From positions 62,001-126,000 of the forward strand of contig CAZAUJ010000001.1 in assembly GCA_964488355.1 (NCBI GenBank): a stretch of 64,000 nucleotides of DNA, in the 5' to 3' direction. The notes beneath the pieces are model-generated. The model was not told where the DNA came from, did no database searches, and saw only the letters and a program-made list of their open reading frames with translations. The stretch comes from Thermoanaerobaculum sp964488355 (GTDB taxonomy: Bacteria; Acidobacteriota; Thermoanaerobaculia; Thermoanaerobaculales; Thermoanaerobaculaceae). Shown here in pieces: positions 23,886-33,206 of the stretch. Position 1 is the first letter of the stretch. Each line of letters starts with the position of its first letter. The position numbers were made by a program, and so were the translations under genes.

Positions 23886-26765
23886 TCAGGGTCGGCTGCC
23901 ACCCAACAAGACCTCTCGGAAAAAGCCGACGATAGCTTCGGTGACCTCTTGGCGGCTGGGCTCGGGAGTGCCGCCTTCGGGGTGCAAACCGTGGCCAGCG
24001 TTGCGCACCACCAGCAGTTGGGCGGGCACGCCCGCGGCCTGGAGTGCGGCCACCATGACCTCCGACTGGGACAAGGGCACGAGGACATCCTGGTCGCCGT
24101 GGACGAAGAAAAAGGGCGGGTCATCGGGCGTCACGTAGGTGATGGGGCTGGCGAGGAGCCGGTCAAAGCCAGCGAAAACCTTCTCTTGGCCGTCGTAGCC
24201 GCCGGCGAAGGGGACGCTGAAATCCGTGGGGCCGTAAAGGCTCACCACCGCCTGCACCCGGCTGGAGTACTCGGTGTAGGCGCCGATGGCAAAACCCGCG
24301 GCGGGGTCACTGGTCCCCAGCAGAGAGGCGAGATGGCCGCCGGCGCTGGTGCCCCACGCGCCAATGCGGCTGGGGTCCAGGTTGAGCTGCGTTGCGTTGG
24401 CCCGCAGGAAACGCACGGCACACGCCACGTCCTCGATTTGCGCGGGGAAGGGATACTGCGGAGCCAGGCGGTAGTCCACCGCCGCCACCAGAAAACCTCC
24501 CTGCTGCAGGGCGTCAATTTCCCTGGTGCCTGAAGGGTCCTGTTTGCTGCCCGAGGTCCAGCCGCCGCCGTGGACGAAGATCGCCGCAGGCCACGGCCCT
24601 GGCGTCTGCGGGTAGTACAGGTCAAGGCGTTGTGGCACCCCGCCGTTGGTGCAGTAGGTAACGTCCTTCTCCACCGTGCCCAACTTCCCCTGGTCGAAGG
24701 CGTGGGCGCTGTTGTAGGCCATGGCCACGATGTCCTCGGAGGTTACCACGCTGAGGTTGGCCGAGGCGTAGGCCACCAGTTCCTCGTAGGCAGCCCAAAT
24801 GGCTTCCTGCTCCGTGGCGGGCCGGGGCTGGGATGGGTCCGGGGCGTTGAGGTTCCAAGGTGGGGGGAGAGGGGCGCCGCGCTGGCCGCCCACTATTTCG
24901 AAGTAAATCGAGCTCCAGCCCTCGGGACCGCGGAAGGCGAAGTTGTTTTCGTGAATGAGGGCGGTGACAAAGGGTGGACGCGAGGGGGAGGAAGCCTCCC
25001 ACCGGGCCAATTCGCTTTCAAGGATGTTTTTCGGGCGAAAGCGTTCCGCATCGGCCCGGCTCATGCGGTTCCACCAGAAGTCCTCACTGCCATCCACCGC
25101 GGTGGTTCGGGTAACGGAGAAATCGCTGGGGCGAATGAGGAGGCTGTAAACGTATTCAAAGGGTTGGTCGGCGTCGGTGCCGCTTTCGTGGTACGTAACT
25201 GTCATCCGCGCCCCCAAATCCCGAAGGACCTGCCAAGCCGCTTCCCTGATGGTCGGGTCCTCGGTGGGTACCGAGGCCACCACCGGCAGCCGGCCGAAAG
25301 TCTGAGCCACGTAGCGGTACCCACCCACCTGCGAGGGGTCCAGCTCGCCGGTGTCCAGTTTTAAGGCGAAGGTTTCGTAGGCCAGGAGGGTTCGGTAGAG
25401 GCTGGCCCAGTCCAGTCCCTGGAGGGGCGCATGGAACCCGCTTGCGGCCGGATGGGGAGGCCGAACGTGGTAGGAAATGGTCATGGTGGAGTTCTTCACG
25501 CGCTGGATTACTTCCGGGTACTTTTCTGCCAGAACCCGAGTTATTTCCGGGGTGAAGTAGAAGTCTCCCCGCACACCGTAACGTTCGAACAGGTCTACCA
25601 GGCGAAGCAGGGTGGCCGCGCTCTCGTCGGGGTGGGTCCAATCGTGCACGTTCACAGCGAAGGTGATGTAGCCTCGCTGGCCCAAGGGCTCGCCGGAAGC
25701 GGGTACCAGGCGGCGCCGGGGCTGACGGAACGGTTGGGGTTGGGAACCACCGTCATCGCGTGCCGTCGCCTCCCACTGCCGGTAGGCTTCCGCCATCTGG
25801 CTGAGGGTGGCCCAACGCACCTTGCCTTCCCGCACCAGGGGGTCCACCTGCTCGCTGAGGAACCGCTCAATGAGCTCAAACGGGTTGGCGGCGTCACCGC
25901 GAAACTCGCCGGGGTGAACGGTAAAATGAAACACGTTAACCCGGTCCGGGCTGGCAGCGGCCACCGAGGCTTGCAACGCTTCAGCAAGGAGGCGGAAAAA
26001 ACCCTCGGGGTCCGAGTTGCGTCCCGACGACGCGAGGTCTTCAAGTGGGTATTGTCCCTCCGGCAAGAAAACCACCGGTCCCTGGGGGTCGTGGGCGAGG
26101 AAGGCTGAAAAGTCGGAACCGTCCGTGCCCCCGCTGGGACGCCAGGGATGCAGGCCAAGCAGCTCTGAGGGGGTGGATTGCGACCTGGGGTTCTTCCAGT
26201 CGCTTTGCACCGAAAGCCCGGCACAGGACGCCGCCTGGTAAATGCGCGGGTAAAGGTTGCCTCCACTCCAGTAACTGATCGAGCCGACGCCCGAAGCCTG
26301 GGTGATCAAGGCCATTTCTTGTTTCATGACCTGGCACCATTGGTCGGGCTCCAGCGAAGAGGAATTCGGGCCCAGGTGGGCGTCCTCGTGGAAGTGCAGG
26401 GCGATTTCGTGGCCGCGGCTCGCCAGTTGGGCCAAGGTTGGATCGGCTGAACTAATGGCGGCAACGGTAAATGGGGATTGGGCCTGAACGGTCATGCGTC
26501 CACCGTGCCGCTCCACCATGGTTGCCACCGCCAGGATGTCCTCCACGTGACGTTGGAAAAATTCAGGGTTTTGGTAGTCGCCGGAACCGCTGCGGTAGCC
26601 CTGGGCGGTTGTGCCCAAGGGCTCGATATGCATGCCGATGGTGAACAACAACACCGGAAGAGAGGGCTCCGATTGGCCGGTTAGCCGCGTTGCGGGAAGG
26701 AAAAGCAGCACCGCCAGCAAAGCCCACCCCGCTGCGTTTGCTCGGATCCGATTGGCTTGAGTCAT
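23886..26765 (-). CDS. Secreted three-domain protein: two polysaccharide-deacetylase-like domains and a C-terminal esterase
   Basis: 959 residues with a signal peptide (about 1-30). Residues 35-330 form a NodB/polysaccharide-deacetylase-like barrel with GHEIALHFHEDAH at 119-131. Residues about 370-710 are a second such domain, beginning YITFAVNVHDWTHPDES and containing TISYHVRPPHP. The C-terminal 235 residues are a BD-FAE-type alpha/beta hydrolase: HGGGW at 732-736, nucleophile S807 in GTSAGG, D891 in HGDQD, H925 in AGHG. The metal-binding D/H triads of the first two domains are not in their canonical form, so they may be degenerate. An extracellular carbohydrate de-esterifying role is inference. 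SD GAGGAG; divergent from carA. Confidence 0.75.
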   Translation of the reverse strand: MTQANRIRANAAGWALLAVLLFLPATRLTGQSEPSLPVLLFTIGMHIEPLGTTAQGYRSGSGDYQNPEFFQRHVEDILAVATMVERHGGRMTVQAQSPFTVAAISSADPTLAQLASRGHEIALHFHEDAHLGPNSSSLEPDQWCQVMKQEMALITQASGVGSISYWSGGNLYPRIYQAASCAGLSVQSDWKNPRSQSTPSELLGLHPWRPSGGTDGSDFSAFLAHDPQGPVVFLPEGQYPLEDLASSGRNSDPEGFFRLLAEALQASVAAASPDRVNVFHFTVHPGEFRGDAANPFELIERFLSEQVDPLVREGKVRWATLSQMAEAYRQWEATARDDGGSQPQPFRQPRRRLVPASGEPLGQRGYITFAVNVHDWTHPDESAATLLRLVDLFERYGVRGDFYFTPEITRVLAEKYPEVIQRVKNSTMTISYHVRPPHPAASGFHAPLQGLDWASLYRTLLAYETFALKLDTGELDPSQVGGYRYVAQTFGRLPVVASVPTEDPTIREAAWQVLRDLGARMTVTYHESGTDADQPFEYVYSLLIRPSDFSVTRTTAVDGSEDFWWNRMSRADAERFRPKNILESELARWEASSPSRPPFVTALIHENNFAFRGPEGWSSIYFEIVGGQRGAPLPPPWNLNAPDPSQPRPATEQEAIWAAYEELVAYASANLSVVTSEDIVAMAYNSAHAFDQGKLGTVEKDVTYCTNGGVPQRLDLYYPQTPGPWPAAIFVHGGGWTSGSKQDPSGTREIDALQQGGFLVAAVDYRLAPQYPFPAQIEDVACAVRFLRANATQLNLDPSRIGAWGTSAGGHLASLLGTSDPAAGFAIGAYTEYSSRVQAVVSLYGPTDFSVPFAGGYDGQEKVFAGFDRLLASPITYVTPDDPPFFFVHGDQDVLVPLSQSEVMVAALQAAGVPAQLLVVRNAGHGLHPEGGTPEPSRQEVTEAIVGFFREVLLGGSRP

Positions 26766-26841
26766 GTTTCAGCTCTCCTCTTGGTTGAAAAGACGACTGT
26801 TGGGAGTAAAGGTTGACAGGGTCGTGCCCGGCCCCGAAAGG

Positions 26842-26870
26842 TTGAGTTTGGCTTTGCCCTCATGTAGCCT
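26842..26870 (+). promoter_or_regulatory. carA promoter with a very short leader
   Basis: TTGAGT (26842-26847), 17-base spacer, TAGCCT (26865-26870), with TG directly before the -10 box. The -10 box ends ten bases before the ATG at 26881, so the leader would be only about three to four bases. This agrees with the absence of a Shine-Dalgarno sequence. A TTGACA at 26813-26818 lies further up without a matching -10 box. Confidence 0.5.
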
Positions 26871-26880
26871 CACCGCTCGT

Positions 26881-28029
26881 ATGTTTGGCGCTGGCTGTTG
26901 GGTGCCGCAGGAGCTTAGGCCAGGGTGGTTAGCCCTGGCTGACGGATCGCTTTTTCCCGGCTGGGTGCTGGGGGCAGACCAGGCCATCGGCGAGGTGGTC
27001 TTCAACACCTCCCTTTTCGGCTACCAGGAGATGCTCACCGACCCCTCGTACCGGGGCCAAATCCTGGTGCTCACTGCCCCGCACGTGGGGGTGGTGGGGA
27101 CCAACCGCCATGACGCGGAGAGCGGGGCGGTGTGGGCAGCGGCCCTGGTGGTGCAGGACCTGGAGCAGCAGCCGTCTAACTGGCGAGCGGAGCAAGACCT
27201 GACGGCTTTTCTGGCGGAGGGAGGGGTGCCTATCGGTGTCGGTTTCGATACTCGTGCCATCGTGTTGCACCTGCGCCGGTTCGGTGCCCTTCCAGGAGCT
27301 TTGGTAGCTACCAATGACCAGGAAGAGGCACGGCGGTTGGCGCGTGAGGCTCTGCCCACCGACGGGCTGGACCTCACGGAGGAGGTGGCCAGGGGCGAGC
27401 CCCTTTCCTGGAGCGAGCCTCCCTGGCAAGGCCCGATGCCCTCCGGGCGGTTGAGGGTTGGGGTCTTGGACTTTGGCGTCAAGCACTCCATCCTGCGGCA
27501 GCTCGTCGCCGCTGGTGCGGAGGTAACGGTCTTGCCTGGGCGTTTTGAAGCGGAGGCGATAGAGGAGCTGGGGTTTGACGGGCTGGTGGTTTCCAACGGC
27601 CCTGGCGATCCGGCCGCCGTGGGGTCGGGCGTGAGCACATTGCGGGAGCTGTTGGGCACGTTACCCCTGCTGGGAATCTGCTTGGGCCATCAGCTTCTCG
27701 CCTTGGCTTTGGGAGGGAAGACCTACAAGCTTCCCTTCGGGCACCACGGCGCCAATCACCCGGTTCGCTGCCTGGATACGGGGGAGGTTTGGATCACCTC
27801 CCAGAATCATAACTACGCGGTGGATGCCGACTCCCTCCCAGCCTACGCGCAGCTTTCCATGGTCAACCTCACGGACGGTTCGGTGGAGGGTCTGGTGGTG
27901 CCGTCTTTACTAGCCGAGGGCGTCCAGTTCCATCCTGAGGCGGGCCCGGGCCCGCACGACGCGCTGCCGATCTTTTCCCGCTTTATGGAGCGCTGCTGGC
28001 AGCATCGCAGGGAGAGGGAAGGTGCTTAG
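26881..28029 (+). CDS. carA: Carbamoyl-phosphate synthase small (glutaminase) subunit
   Basis: 382 residues. CarA hydrolyses glutamine and channels ammonia to CarB. The N-terminal domain has LALADGSLFPGWVLG and NTSLFGYQEMLTDPSYRGQI. The class I amidotransferase domain has the nucleophile Cys in GICLGHQ and the His-Glu of QFHPE. The frame is open 39 codons further upstream; ATG at 26881 is chosen because it lies about 17 residues before the conserved N-terminus and just after a promoter. No Shine-Dalgarno sequence is visible. Its last 8 bases overlap carB. Confidence 0.95.
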   Translation: MFGAGCWVPQELRPGWLALADGSLFPGWVLGADQAIGEVVFNTSLFGYQEMLTDPSYRGQILVLTAPHVGVVGTNRHDAESGAVWAAALVVQDLEQQPSNWRAEQDLTAFLAEGGVPIGVGFDTRAIVLHLRRFGALPGALVATNDQEEARRLAREALPTDGLDLTEEVARGEPLSWSEPPWQGPMPSGRLRVGVLDFGVKHSILRQLVAAGAEVTVLPGRFEAEAIEELGFDGLVVSNGPGDPAAVGSGVSTLRELLGTLPLLGICLGHQLLALALGGKTYKLPFGHHGANHPVRCLDTGEVWITSQNHNYAVDADSLPAYAQLSMVNLTDGSVEGLVVPSLLAEGVQFHPEAGPGPHDALPIFSRFMERCWQHRREREGA

Positions 28030-31000
28030 GCGGCCTTCGGTAGAAAGCGTTCTGGTTATCGGGGCAGGGCCCATTCGCATTGGACAGGCCTGCGAGTTTG
28101 ACTACTCCGGGGTGCAAGGCGTCAAGGCCCTCAAGGAGGAAGGCCTGCGGGTGGTCCTGGTGAACTCTAACCCCGCTACCATCATGACTGACCCGGAGAG
28201 GGCCGATGCCACCTACGTGGAACCCATAACCCCGGAGGTGGTAGGTGCCATTTTGGAAAAGGAACGTTGCGACGCGCTCTTGCCCACGCTGGGCGGACAA
28301 ACGGCCCTCAACGTGGCGGTAGCCCTGGCAAGGAACGGAACGTTGGAGCGTTTGGGCGTGCGGATGCTGGGCGTGAGCTTGCAGGCCATTGAAACGGCCG
28401 AGGATCGCGAGCGCTTCCGGGAAGCCATGCGGCGAGCTGGCCTGCCTGTGCTGCCTTCGGTGACGGTGCGTTCGACCGCGGAGGGAGAGAAGGCATTGGA
28501 GCAGGTGGGACTGCCGGCTATCCTCAGGCCTTCCTTCACCCTGGGTGGCCAGGGGGCAGCGGTAGTTTACAACCGGGAGGAGGTCGCCCCGGCCTTACAA
28601 CGGGCTCTCCAGCTCTCCCCGGTCCACGAGGTGTTGGTGGAGCGGTCGGTGGAAGGGTGGAAAGAGTTCGAGCTGGAGGTGGTGCGCGACTGGGCAGACA
28701 CGGTGGTGGTGGTCTGCTCCATCGAAAACTTGGACGCCATGGGGGTGCACACCGGCGATTCCATCACCGTGGCTCCTGCGCTCACCCTTACCGACAAGGA
28801 GTACCAGCGCCTGCGCGACGCAGCGGCTACCTGCTTGCGTACGGTGGGGGTGGAAACGGGCGGCGCCAACGTGCAGTTTGCCGTGGATCCGGCTACCGGG
28901 CAATGGGCCATTATCGAGATGAACCCAAGGGTTTCGCGTTCCTCCGCCTTGGCCTCCAAAGCCACGGGCTTTCCCATTGCTCGCGTGGCCGCCAAGCTGG
29001 CTCTAGGCTACCGCTTGGACGAGCTCACCAACGACGTTACCGGGACGACCCCGGCGGCCTTTGAACCAGCCCTGGACTACGTGGTGGTCAAGATACCCCG
29101 TTTTGCCTTCGAAAAGTTCCCCGGCGTGCCCGACGCCTTGGGCAGCTCGATGAAGTCCGTAGGCGAGGTTATGGCCATCGGACGATGTTTCGAAGAAGCC
29201 CTGCTCAAAGCTGTGCGCTCGCTGGAGCGTGAGGTGGACGGTCTTTTGCCACCATCAACCGTGGGCGATTTGGACGACGCGGGCCTCGCCGCTCGGCTGG
29301 GCACCCCCAATCCGGATCGGCTTTGGGCGGTGGCTGAGGCTTTCCGTCGAGGACGAAGCCTCGAGGAGGTAGGTCAGCTTACCCGATGGGACCCTTTCTT
29401 CCTCCGCCGCATCGCCCGCCTTGTGGCGGCGGAGCGAGAGTTCGGCCCGGCTCTCTTGCAGGAAAGGGACGCCCTGCGGAGGGCAAAGAGCCTGGGCTTT
29501 GCCGACAGCGCGCTGGCGCGCCTGGGCGGTGTGTCGGAGGCGGCGGTACGCCAGGCGCGCGAGCGCCTGGGGGTGGAGCGCGTATTCCGGCGTGTGGACA
29601 CCTGTGCCGGTGAGTTCGCCGCCTCCACACCCTACTTCTATGGCAGCTTCGGCCAACTGGACGAGCTCGAGGAGACCGGTCGACCCTGCGCTGTCATTTT
29701 GGGCTCGGGTCCCGTACGCATCGGCCAAGGGATCGAATTCGACGCGTGTTGTGTGCACGGGGTAGCTGGGCTGCGCGCCGAGGGCCTGGAGGCGGTGATG
29801 CTCAACTGCAACCCGGAAACCGTTTCCACCGACTGGGACACCTCCGACCGTCTGTTCTTTGAGCCCCTGCACTTGGAGGATGTGCTGGCGGTTTGCCAGC
29901 GGTTGCGGCCCCGAGGTGTGCTCATGCAGTTCGGGGGGCAAACGCCGCTGAAGTTGGCGGCTGCACTGCAGGCCCACGGGGTTAAGATCCTTGGCACCTC
30001 TCCGGAGGCCATCCACCTGGCGGAGGACCGCCAAAGCTTCCGCCAGCTGGTGAGCAAGGTGGGTCTCCGGCAGCCGGAGGGCGAGACCGTGAGCTCGCTG
30101 CGGGAGGCACTTCGCGCTGCTGAGGGCCTGGGATACCCGGTGCTGGTTCGTCCCTCCTACGTTCTTGGCGGGCGGGGCATGCAGGTGGTTTACAGCGGAC
30201 GGGAGCTGGCTGAGTACTGGCAGCGAACGCTACCTTCCGATCCCGAACATCCCGTGCTGCTGGACCGCTTCCTGGAGCGAGCGGTGGAGCTGGATGTGGA
30301 CCTGCTGGCAGATGGGCGCCAGGTGCTGATTTGTGGTGTCCTGGAGCACGTGGAGGAAACGGGCGTGCACTCGGGCGATTCCTCGTGCGTGCTGGGTACA
30401 CCGTCACTGTCCCTGGAGCTGGCTGCGGAGGTGCGTCGGGTGGCGCGGCTTTTGGCTTTGGAATTGGGAGTGGTGGGCCTGTGTAACCTTCAGCTGGCGG
30501 TGAAGGACGGTGAGGTTTGGGTGCTGGAGGCCAACCCACGGGCGTCCCGCACCGTGCCCTTCGTCTCCAAGGCCACGGGGGTTGCCTGGGCCGCGCTCGC
30601 CGCCAGGGTGTGCTGTGGCGCCCAGCTCAAGGATCTCGGTGTCAAAGATGGGCAGCCCCTGGGGGTGGCGGTCAAGATGCCGGTGTTCCCCTTCGATCGT
30701 TTCCCCGGAGCTGATCCAATGCTGGGGCCGGAGATGCGCTCCACCGGGGAGGTGATGGGCCTTGGGAGCTCCTTTGGGGAGGCCTTCGCCAAGGCTGCTT
30801 TGGCTGCGGGGATGGAGCTTCCCAGGGGTGGTCAGGTTTTTCTCTCCTTGGCCGAGCCTGACAAGGCGCGCGCGAAGGCTTTGGCATCGCGGTTCCACGA
30901 GCTAGGCTTCGGTCTTTTGGCCACTCGGGGTACGGCCGCGGTGCTCCGCGAGGCGGGGTTTACCGTCCGTACCGTAAACAAGGTTTCGGAGGGGCGCCCA

Positions 31001-31234
31001 CACGCGGTGGACCTGATGGTCAACGGCGAGATCCAGCTGGTGGTGAATACCGCCGCGGGAGGCCTGGCTCACTCGGACGGCCGTCTTATCCGGCGGGGTG
31101 CCTTGGAATACCGCATTCCCTACGCGGCCACGGTCCCGGGTGCCTTTGCTCTAGCTGAAGCCATCGCCTGCCGGCAGCTGCGCTGGGCTCCCCTGCAGGC
31201 CTGGATGGCTGGGTCCGGGGCTTTCCTTTCCTGA
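28022..31234 (+). CDS. carB: Carbamoyl-phosphate synthase large subunit
   Basis: 1070 residues, the usual length (E. coli 1073). It has two homologous ATP-grasp halves, beginning VLVIGAGPIRIGQACEFDYSG and VILGSGPVRIGQGIEFDACC, an oligomerisation domain between them, and a C-terminal MGS-like allosteric domain from about 935. It makes carbamoyl phosphate from bicarbonate, ammonia and two ATP for arginine and pyrimidine synthesis. GTG at 28022 is preceded by GGGAGAGGGAAG and overlaps the end of carA by 8 bases, so the subunits are coupled. Confidence 0.98.
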   Translation: MLRRPSVESVLVIGAGPIRIGQACEFDYSGVQGVKALKEEGLRVVLVNSNPATIMTDPERADATYVEPITPEVVGAILEKERCDALLPTLGGQTALNVAVALARNGTLERLGVRMLGVSLQAIETAEDRERFREAMRRAGLPVLPSVTVRSTAEGEKALEQVGLPAILRPSFTLGGQGAAVVYNREEVAPALQRALQLSPVHEVLVERSVEGWKEFELEVVRDWADTVVVVCSIENLDAMGVHTGDSITVAPALTLTDKEYQRLRDAAATCLRTVGVETGGANVQFAVDPATGQWAIIEMNPRVSRSSALASKATGFPIARVAAKLALGYRLDELTNDVTGTTPAAFEPALDYVVVKIPRFAFEKFPGVPDALGSSMKSVGEVMAIGRCFEEALLKAVRSLEREVDGLLPPSTVGDLDDAGLAARLGTPNPDRLWAVAEAFRRGRSLEEVGQLTRWDPFFLRRIARLVAAEREFGPALLQERDALRRAKSLGFADSALARLGGVSEAAVRQARERLGVERVFRRVDTCAGEFAASTPYFYGSFGQLDELEETGRPCAVILGSGPVRIGQGIEFDACCVHGVAGLRAEGLEAVMLNCNPETVSTDWDTSDRLFFEPLHLEDVLAVCQRLRPRGVLMQFGGQTPLKLAAALQAHGVKILGTSPEAIHLAEDRQSFRQLVSKVGLRQPEGETVSSLREALRAAEGLGYPVLVRPSYVLGGRGMQVVYSGRELAEYWQRTLPSDPEHPVLLDRFLERAVELDVDLLADGRQVLICGVLEHVEETGVHSGDSSCVLGTPSLSLELAAEVRRVARLLALELGVVGLCNLQLAVKDGEVWVLEANPRASRTVPFVSKATGVAWAALAARVCCGAQLKDLGVKDGQPLGVAVKMPVFPFDRFPGADPMLGPEMRSTGEVMGLGSSFGEAFAKAALAAGMELPRGGQVFLSLAEPDKARAKALASRFHELGFGLLATRGTAAVLREAGFTVRTVNKVSEGRPHAVDLMVNGEIQLVVNTAAGGLAHSDGRLIRRGALEYRIPYAATVPGAFALAEAIACRQLRWAPLQAWMAGSGAFLS

Positions 31235-31297
31235 GAAAATGCGCTAAACTCCCTCCGCTTCCCGGAAAGGATGGAAGCGGGCAAAAAGGAGCAAAGG

Positions 31298-31855
31298 ATG
31301 ACAGCAAAACTGGAACATGAGTGGGAGTTGCAACTGCCGGCATCCACCGCCGCCGAGCTTTTGGCTGGGCTAGCTGCTCGGGACCGCATTTTTGGGCAAA
31401 ACGTCACGCTGGAACCGGAGGACGATCCAAAGAGGGCGGTGGAGGCGTGGCTCGGCTCAACCGATATGCTGGAGGGCAAGGTTTATCGTTTGGGGGTCTA
31501 CGCCGATATGGAGGGACCGGAAGAGTACCTTGAGGCGGCGCGCGACGCCCTCATAGATCTGGTGGACGAGCAGGTGGCCCAAGGCAAGGAAGATGCCCAG
31601 AACGCCACGCTTTTGGATCGCAAGGTCGAAGGTGAGATTTCCTTCGAACGCATCAGCGAAGAACAAGAAACCCCGCAGCTGATCCTGCCCGAGTGGCTGG
31701 CGCCGGAGGATGCGGACCTTCCTTGGGGGTTCCGCCCTGTGACCCGCCAGGGCGAGCCCTGGCCCAGTGCGAAGGTGCTCGCCGCCCACGAGCGGCTGGT
31801 GGTCGTACCGTTCAAGGGCGAGTACCTCCTTTACGCCTTGCCCCCTTTGGAGTAG
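31298..31855 (+). CDS. Conserved-looking protein of unknown function
   Basis: 185 residues, acidic (many Glu and Asp), soluble, no signal peptide. It starts MTAKLEHEWELQLPAS and has a Trp/Pro-rich segment LILPEWLAPEDADLPWGFRP near 130-149. I do not recognise a family. ATG at 31298 has GGAG six bases upstream; the in-frame ATG at 31271 has a purine run directly against it and is less likely. TAAACT at 31245-31250, 11 bases after the carB stop, is a possible -10 box (TTTCCT 17 bases further up as a poor -35), so it may be transcribed apart from carAB. Confidence 0.75.
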   Translation: MTAKLEHEWELQLPASTAAELLAGLAARDRIFGQNVTLEPEDDPKRAVEAWLGSTDMLEGKVYRLGVYADMEGPEEYLEAARDALIDLVDEQVAQGKEDAQNATLLDRKVEGEISFERISEEQETPQLILPEWLAPEDADLPWGFRPVTRQGEPWPSAKVLAAHERLVVVPFKGEYLLYALPPLE

Positions 31856-31925
31856 CTCCGCGAGGCCACTTGGGCGGGGCGGCGGGCAGGCACTCTCGCA
31901 GGCACACCAGCCTCCCGACAAAAAA

Positions 31926-32011
31926 TGGTGCCGGAGGCGGGATTCGAACCCGCACGCCCGCGAGGGCAGGGGATTTTAAGTCCCCGGCGTCTGCCGTTCC
32001 GCCACTCCGGC
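31926..32011 (-). tRNA. tRNA-Leu (TAA)
   Basis: 86 bases with encoded CCA. Acceptor GCCGGAG pairs with CTCCGGC, anticodon stem GGGGA/TCCCC with loop CTTAAAA (anticodon TAA), a long class II variable arm, and T-loop TTCGAAT. A run of six T follows the CCA directly (31920-31925 on this strand). TACACT lies 11 bases before the 5' end as a possible -10 box. Confidence 0.97.
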
Positions 32012-32081
32012 CACGGGGCGCAAGTGTAACCCATTTCCCAAAGGGGGGACCGAAAAGGGTTAGAAGGAGCTGGGCGGGGTC

Positions 32082-33206
32082 TTAACCCCTAACAAAGGCA
32101 GCGATCTCGGCCACTTGGCGCAGCGTTTCCGCTGCTGGACCGCTCACCACCTCCACGCTCCCGCCCGCATCCAGCACCCGATGGCTGATGCGGTTGGTGA
32201 AGTCTTTGACCCGGTGGAGCGTGTTTCCGCAATGGGGGCAAGTTTTTTCTGCCAGGGTAAACAGCCCATGGCATGCGCTGCACTCCTGCCCGTCCAGCTG
32301 CGCGCCGCGAACGTAAACCAGCTTCCACACCCTCTTCTCGTTTACCGCCTCCAGGGTGGGTGGCAAGCCGGCCACCGCTTTTCCACCTTTGCGCACCTCC
32401 CGCAGCAGCTCACGCACCACCTCCAGCTCGGCCACTCGCTCCAGGCGCTCCTGGACCTCGGAAGTGCGCCGTAGGATCTCCTCGTTGGTTGCAGCCACGG
32501 GGATGGGGAGGATTTCCACCAGGCGGCCCTGCAACCGCTTGGGCAAAGCCCGCGCAAGGGCGTTGGCCAGCTCGTTGTTGCCTCCAAAAACCAGCCGGTC
32601 CACTTCCAGCTCGTCCACCAGGCGGGAAAGTTCCCTGGCCACGCTCCGCACATGGGCGGAGACGGCCTCGTCGTGGTGGCGCTCTAACCGCGATTGAGAG
32701 CGAATCTTGTCTGCGGGAGGAGTTTCCGGCCGCGGCGGAGCTAAGGCGATAACGTCCTTGTGCTCCTCCACCTCGCCCAAAAAAACGGTGAAAAACCTCG
32801 CCTTTTGCGAGTCCAGCAGCACCACGGCAAAGCGCTCATGGTCGTCCAGGGCTTCCAGCAAGGGACGCAGCACGGCCCCGTGAGTCCAGTAAACGGCTGG
32901 TGGCAGGGAGAGCTTGAGCACGTGGCGGAAGGTAAAGCCCAAGCGCCGATGGCGAAACAGTACCAGTGTCTTGCCGGTGGGTTCCACGCGCTTGACGATC
33001 TCTTCCACCTCCTCGGCCGTTTTTGCCAGCTCCTCGTCGCCCGGGTACTGCGCCATGAGCTGCTTCAACAGGTCATGCAGCTGGGTTTCGAAACCTCGTT
33101 TGCGGTTAGCCGGCTTGGACTGATCCACCTCCAAAAACACCGTGAGGGTATTGCCCGGGGCTTGGGAAAGCTGTTGCAGCTGCTCAATATCCCTGTGGCG
33201 AATCAT
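32082..33206 (-). CDS. Bacterial eRF1-like protein (baeRF / VLRF1 group) with C-terminal zinc ribbon
   Basis: 374 residues. The middle part resembles eRF1 domains 2 and 3: AVVLLDSQKARFFTVFLGEVEE near 127-148, and later LVFGGNNELANALARALPKRLQGRLVEI, typical of archaeo-eukaryotic release factors and their bacterial relatives. The C-terminal segment has two CxxC pairs, C309/C312 and C323/C326, likely one zinc ribbon. No GGQ motif is visible, so peptide release as in eRF1 is not expected; related proteins are proposed to act on ribosomes or in stalled-translation rescue. GGGAGG is five to six bases before the ATG. The 5' end overlaps the SpoU methyltransferase gene by 23 bases. Confidence 0.75.
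   Translation of the reverse strand: MIRHRDIEQLQQLSQAPGNTLTVFLEVDQSKPANRKRGFETQLHDLLKQLMAQYPGDEELAKTAEEVEEIVKRVEPTGKTLVLFRHRRLGFTFRHVLKLSLPPAVYWTHGAVLRPLLEALDDHERFAVVLLDSQKARFFTVFLGEVEEHKDVIALAPPRPETPPADKIRSQSRLERHHDEAVSAHVRSVARELSRLVDELEVDRLVFGGNNELANALARALPKRLQGRLVEILPIPVAATNEEILRRTSEVQERLERVAELEVVRELLREVRKGGKAVAGLPPTLEAVNEKRVWKLVYVRGAQLDGQECSACHGLFTLAEKTCPHCGNTLHRVKDFTNRISHRVLDAGGSVEVVSGPAAETLRQVAEIAAFVRG

Noticed and set aside
26813..26818. TTGACA as the carA -35 box
   Set aside because: At 17 bases the -10 position reads GAAAGG, a poor match; TTGAGT-17-TAGCCT further down is better.
26764..26880. Longer carA start at 26764
   Set aside because: It would overlap the divergent gene's start codon and include the promoter; the extra residues do not resemble CarA.
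29255..30034. Minus-strand open frame opposite carB
   Set aside because: Shadow of carB; no start signals or domain.
28022..31234. carB as two separate genes, as in some archaea and Aquifex
   Set aside because: One uninterrupted frame of 1070 codons with both halves.
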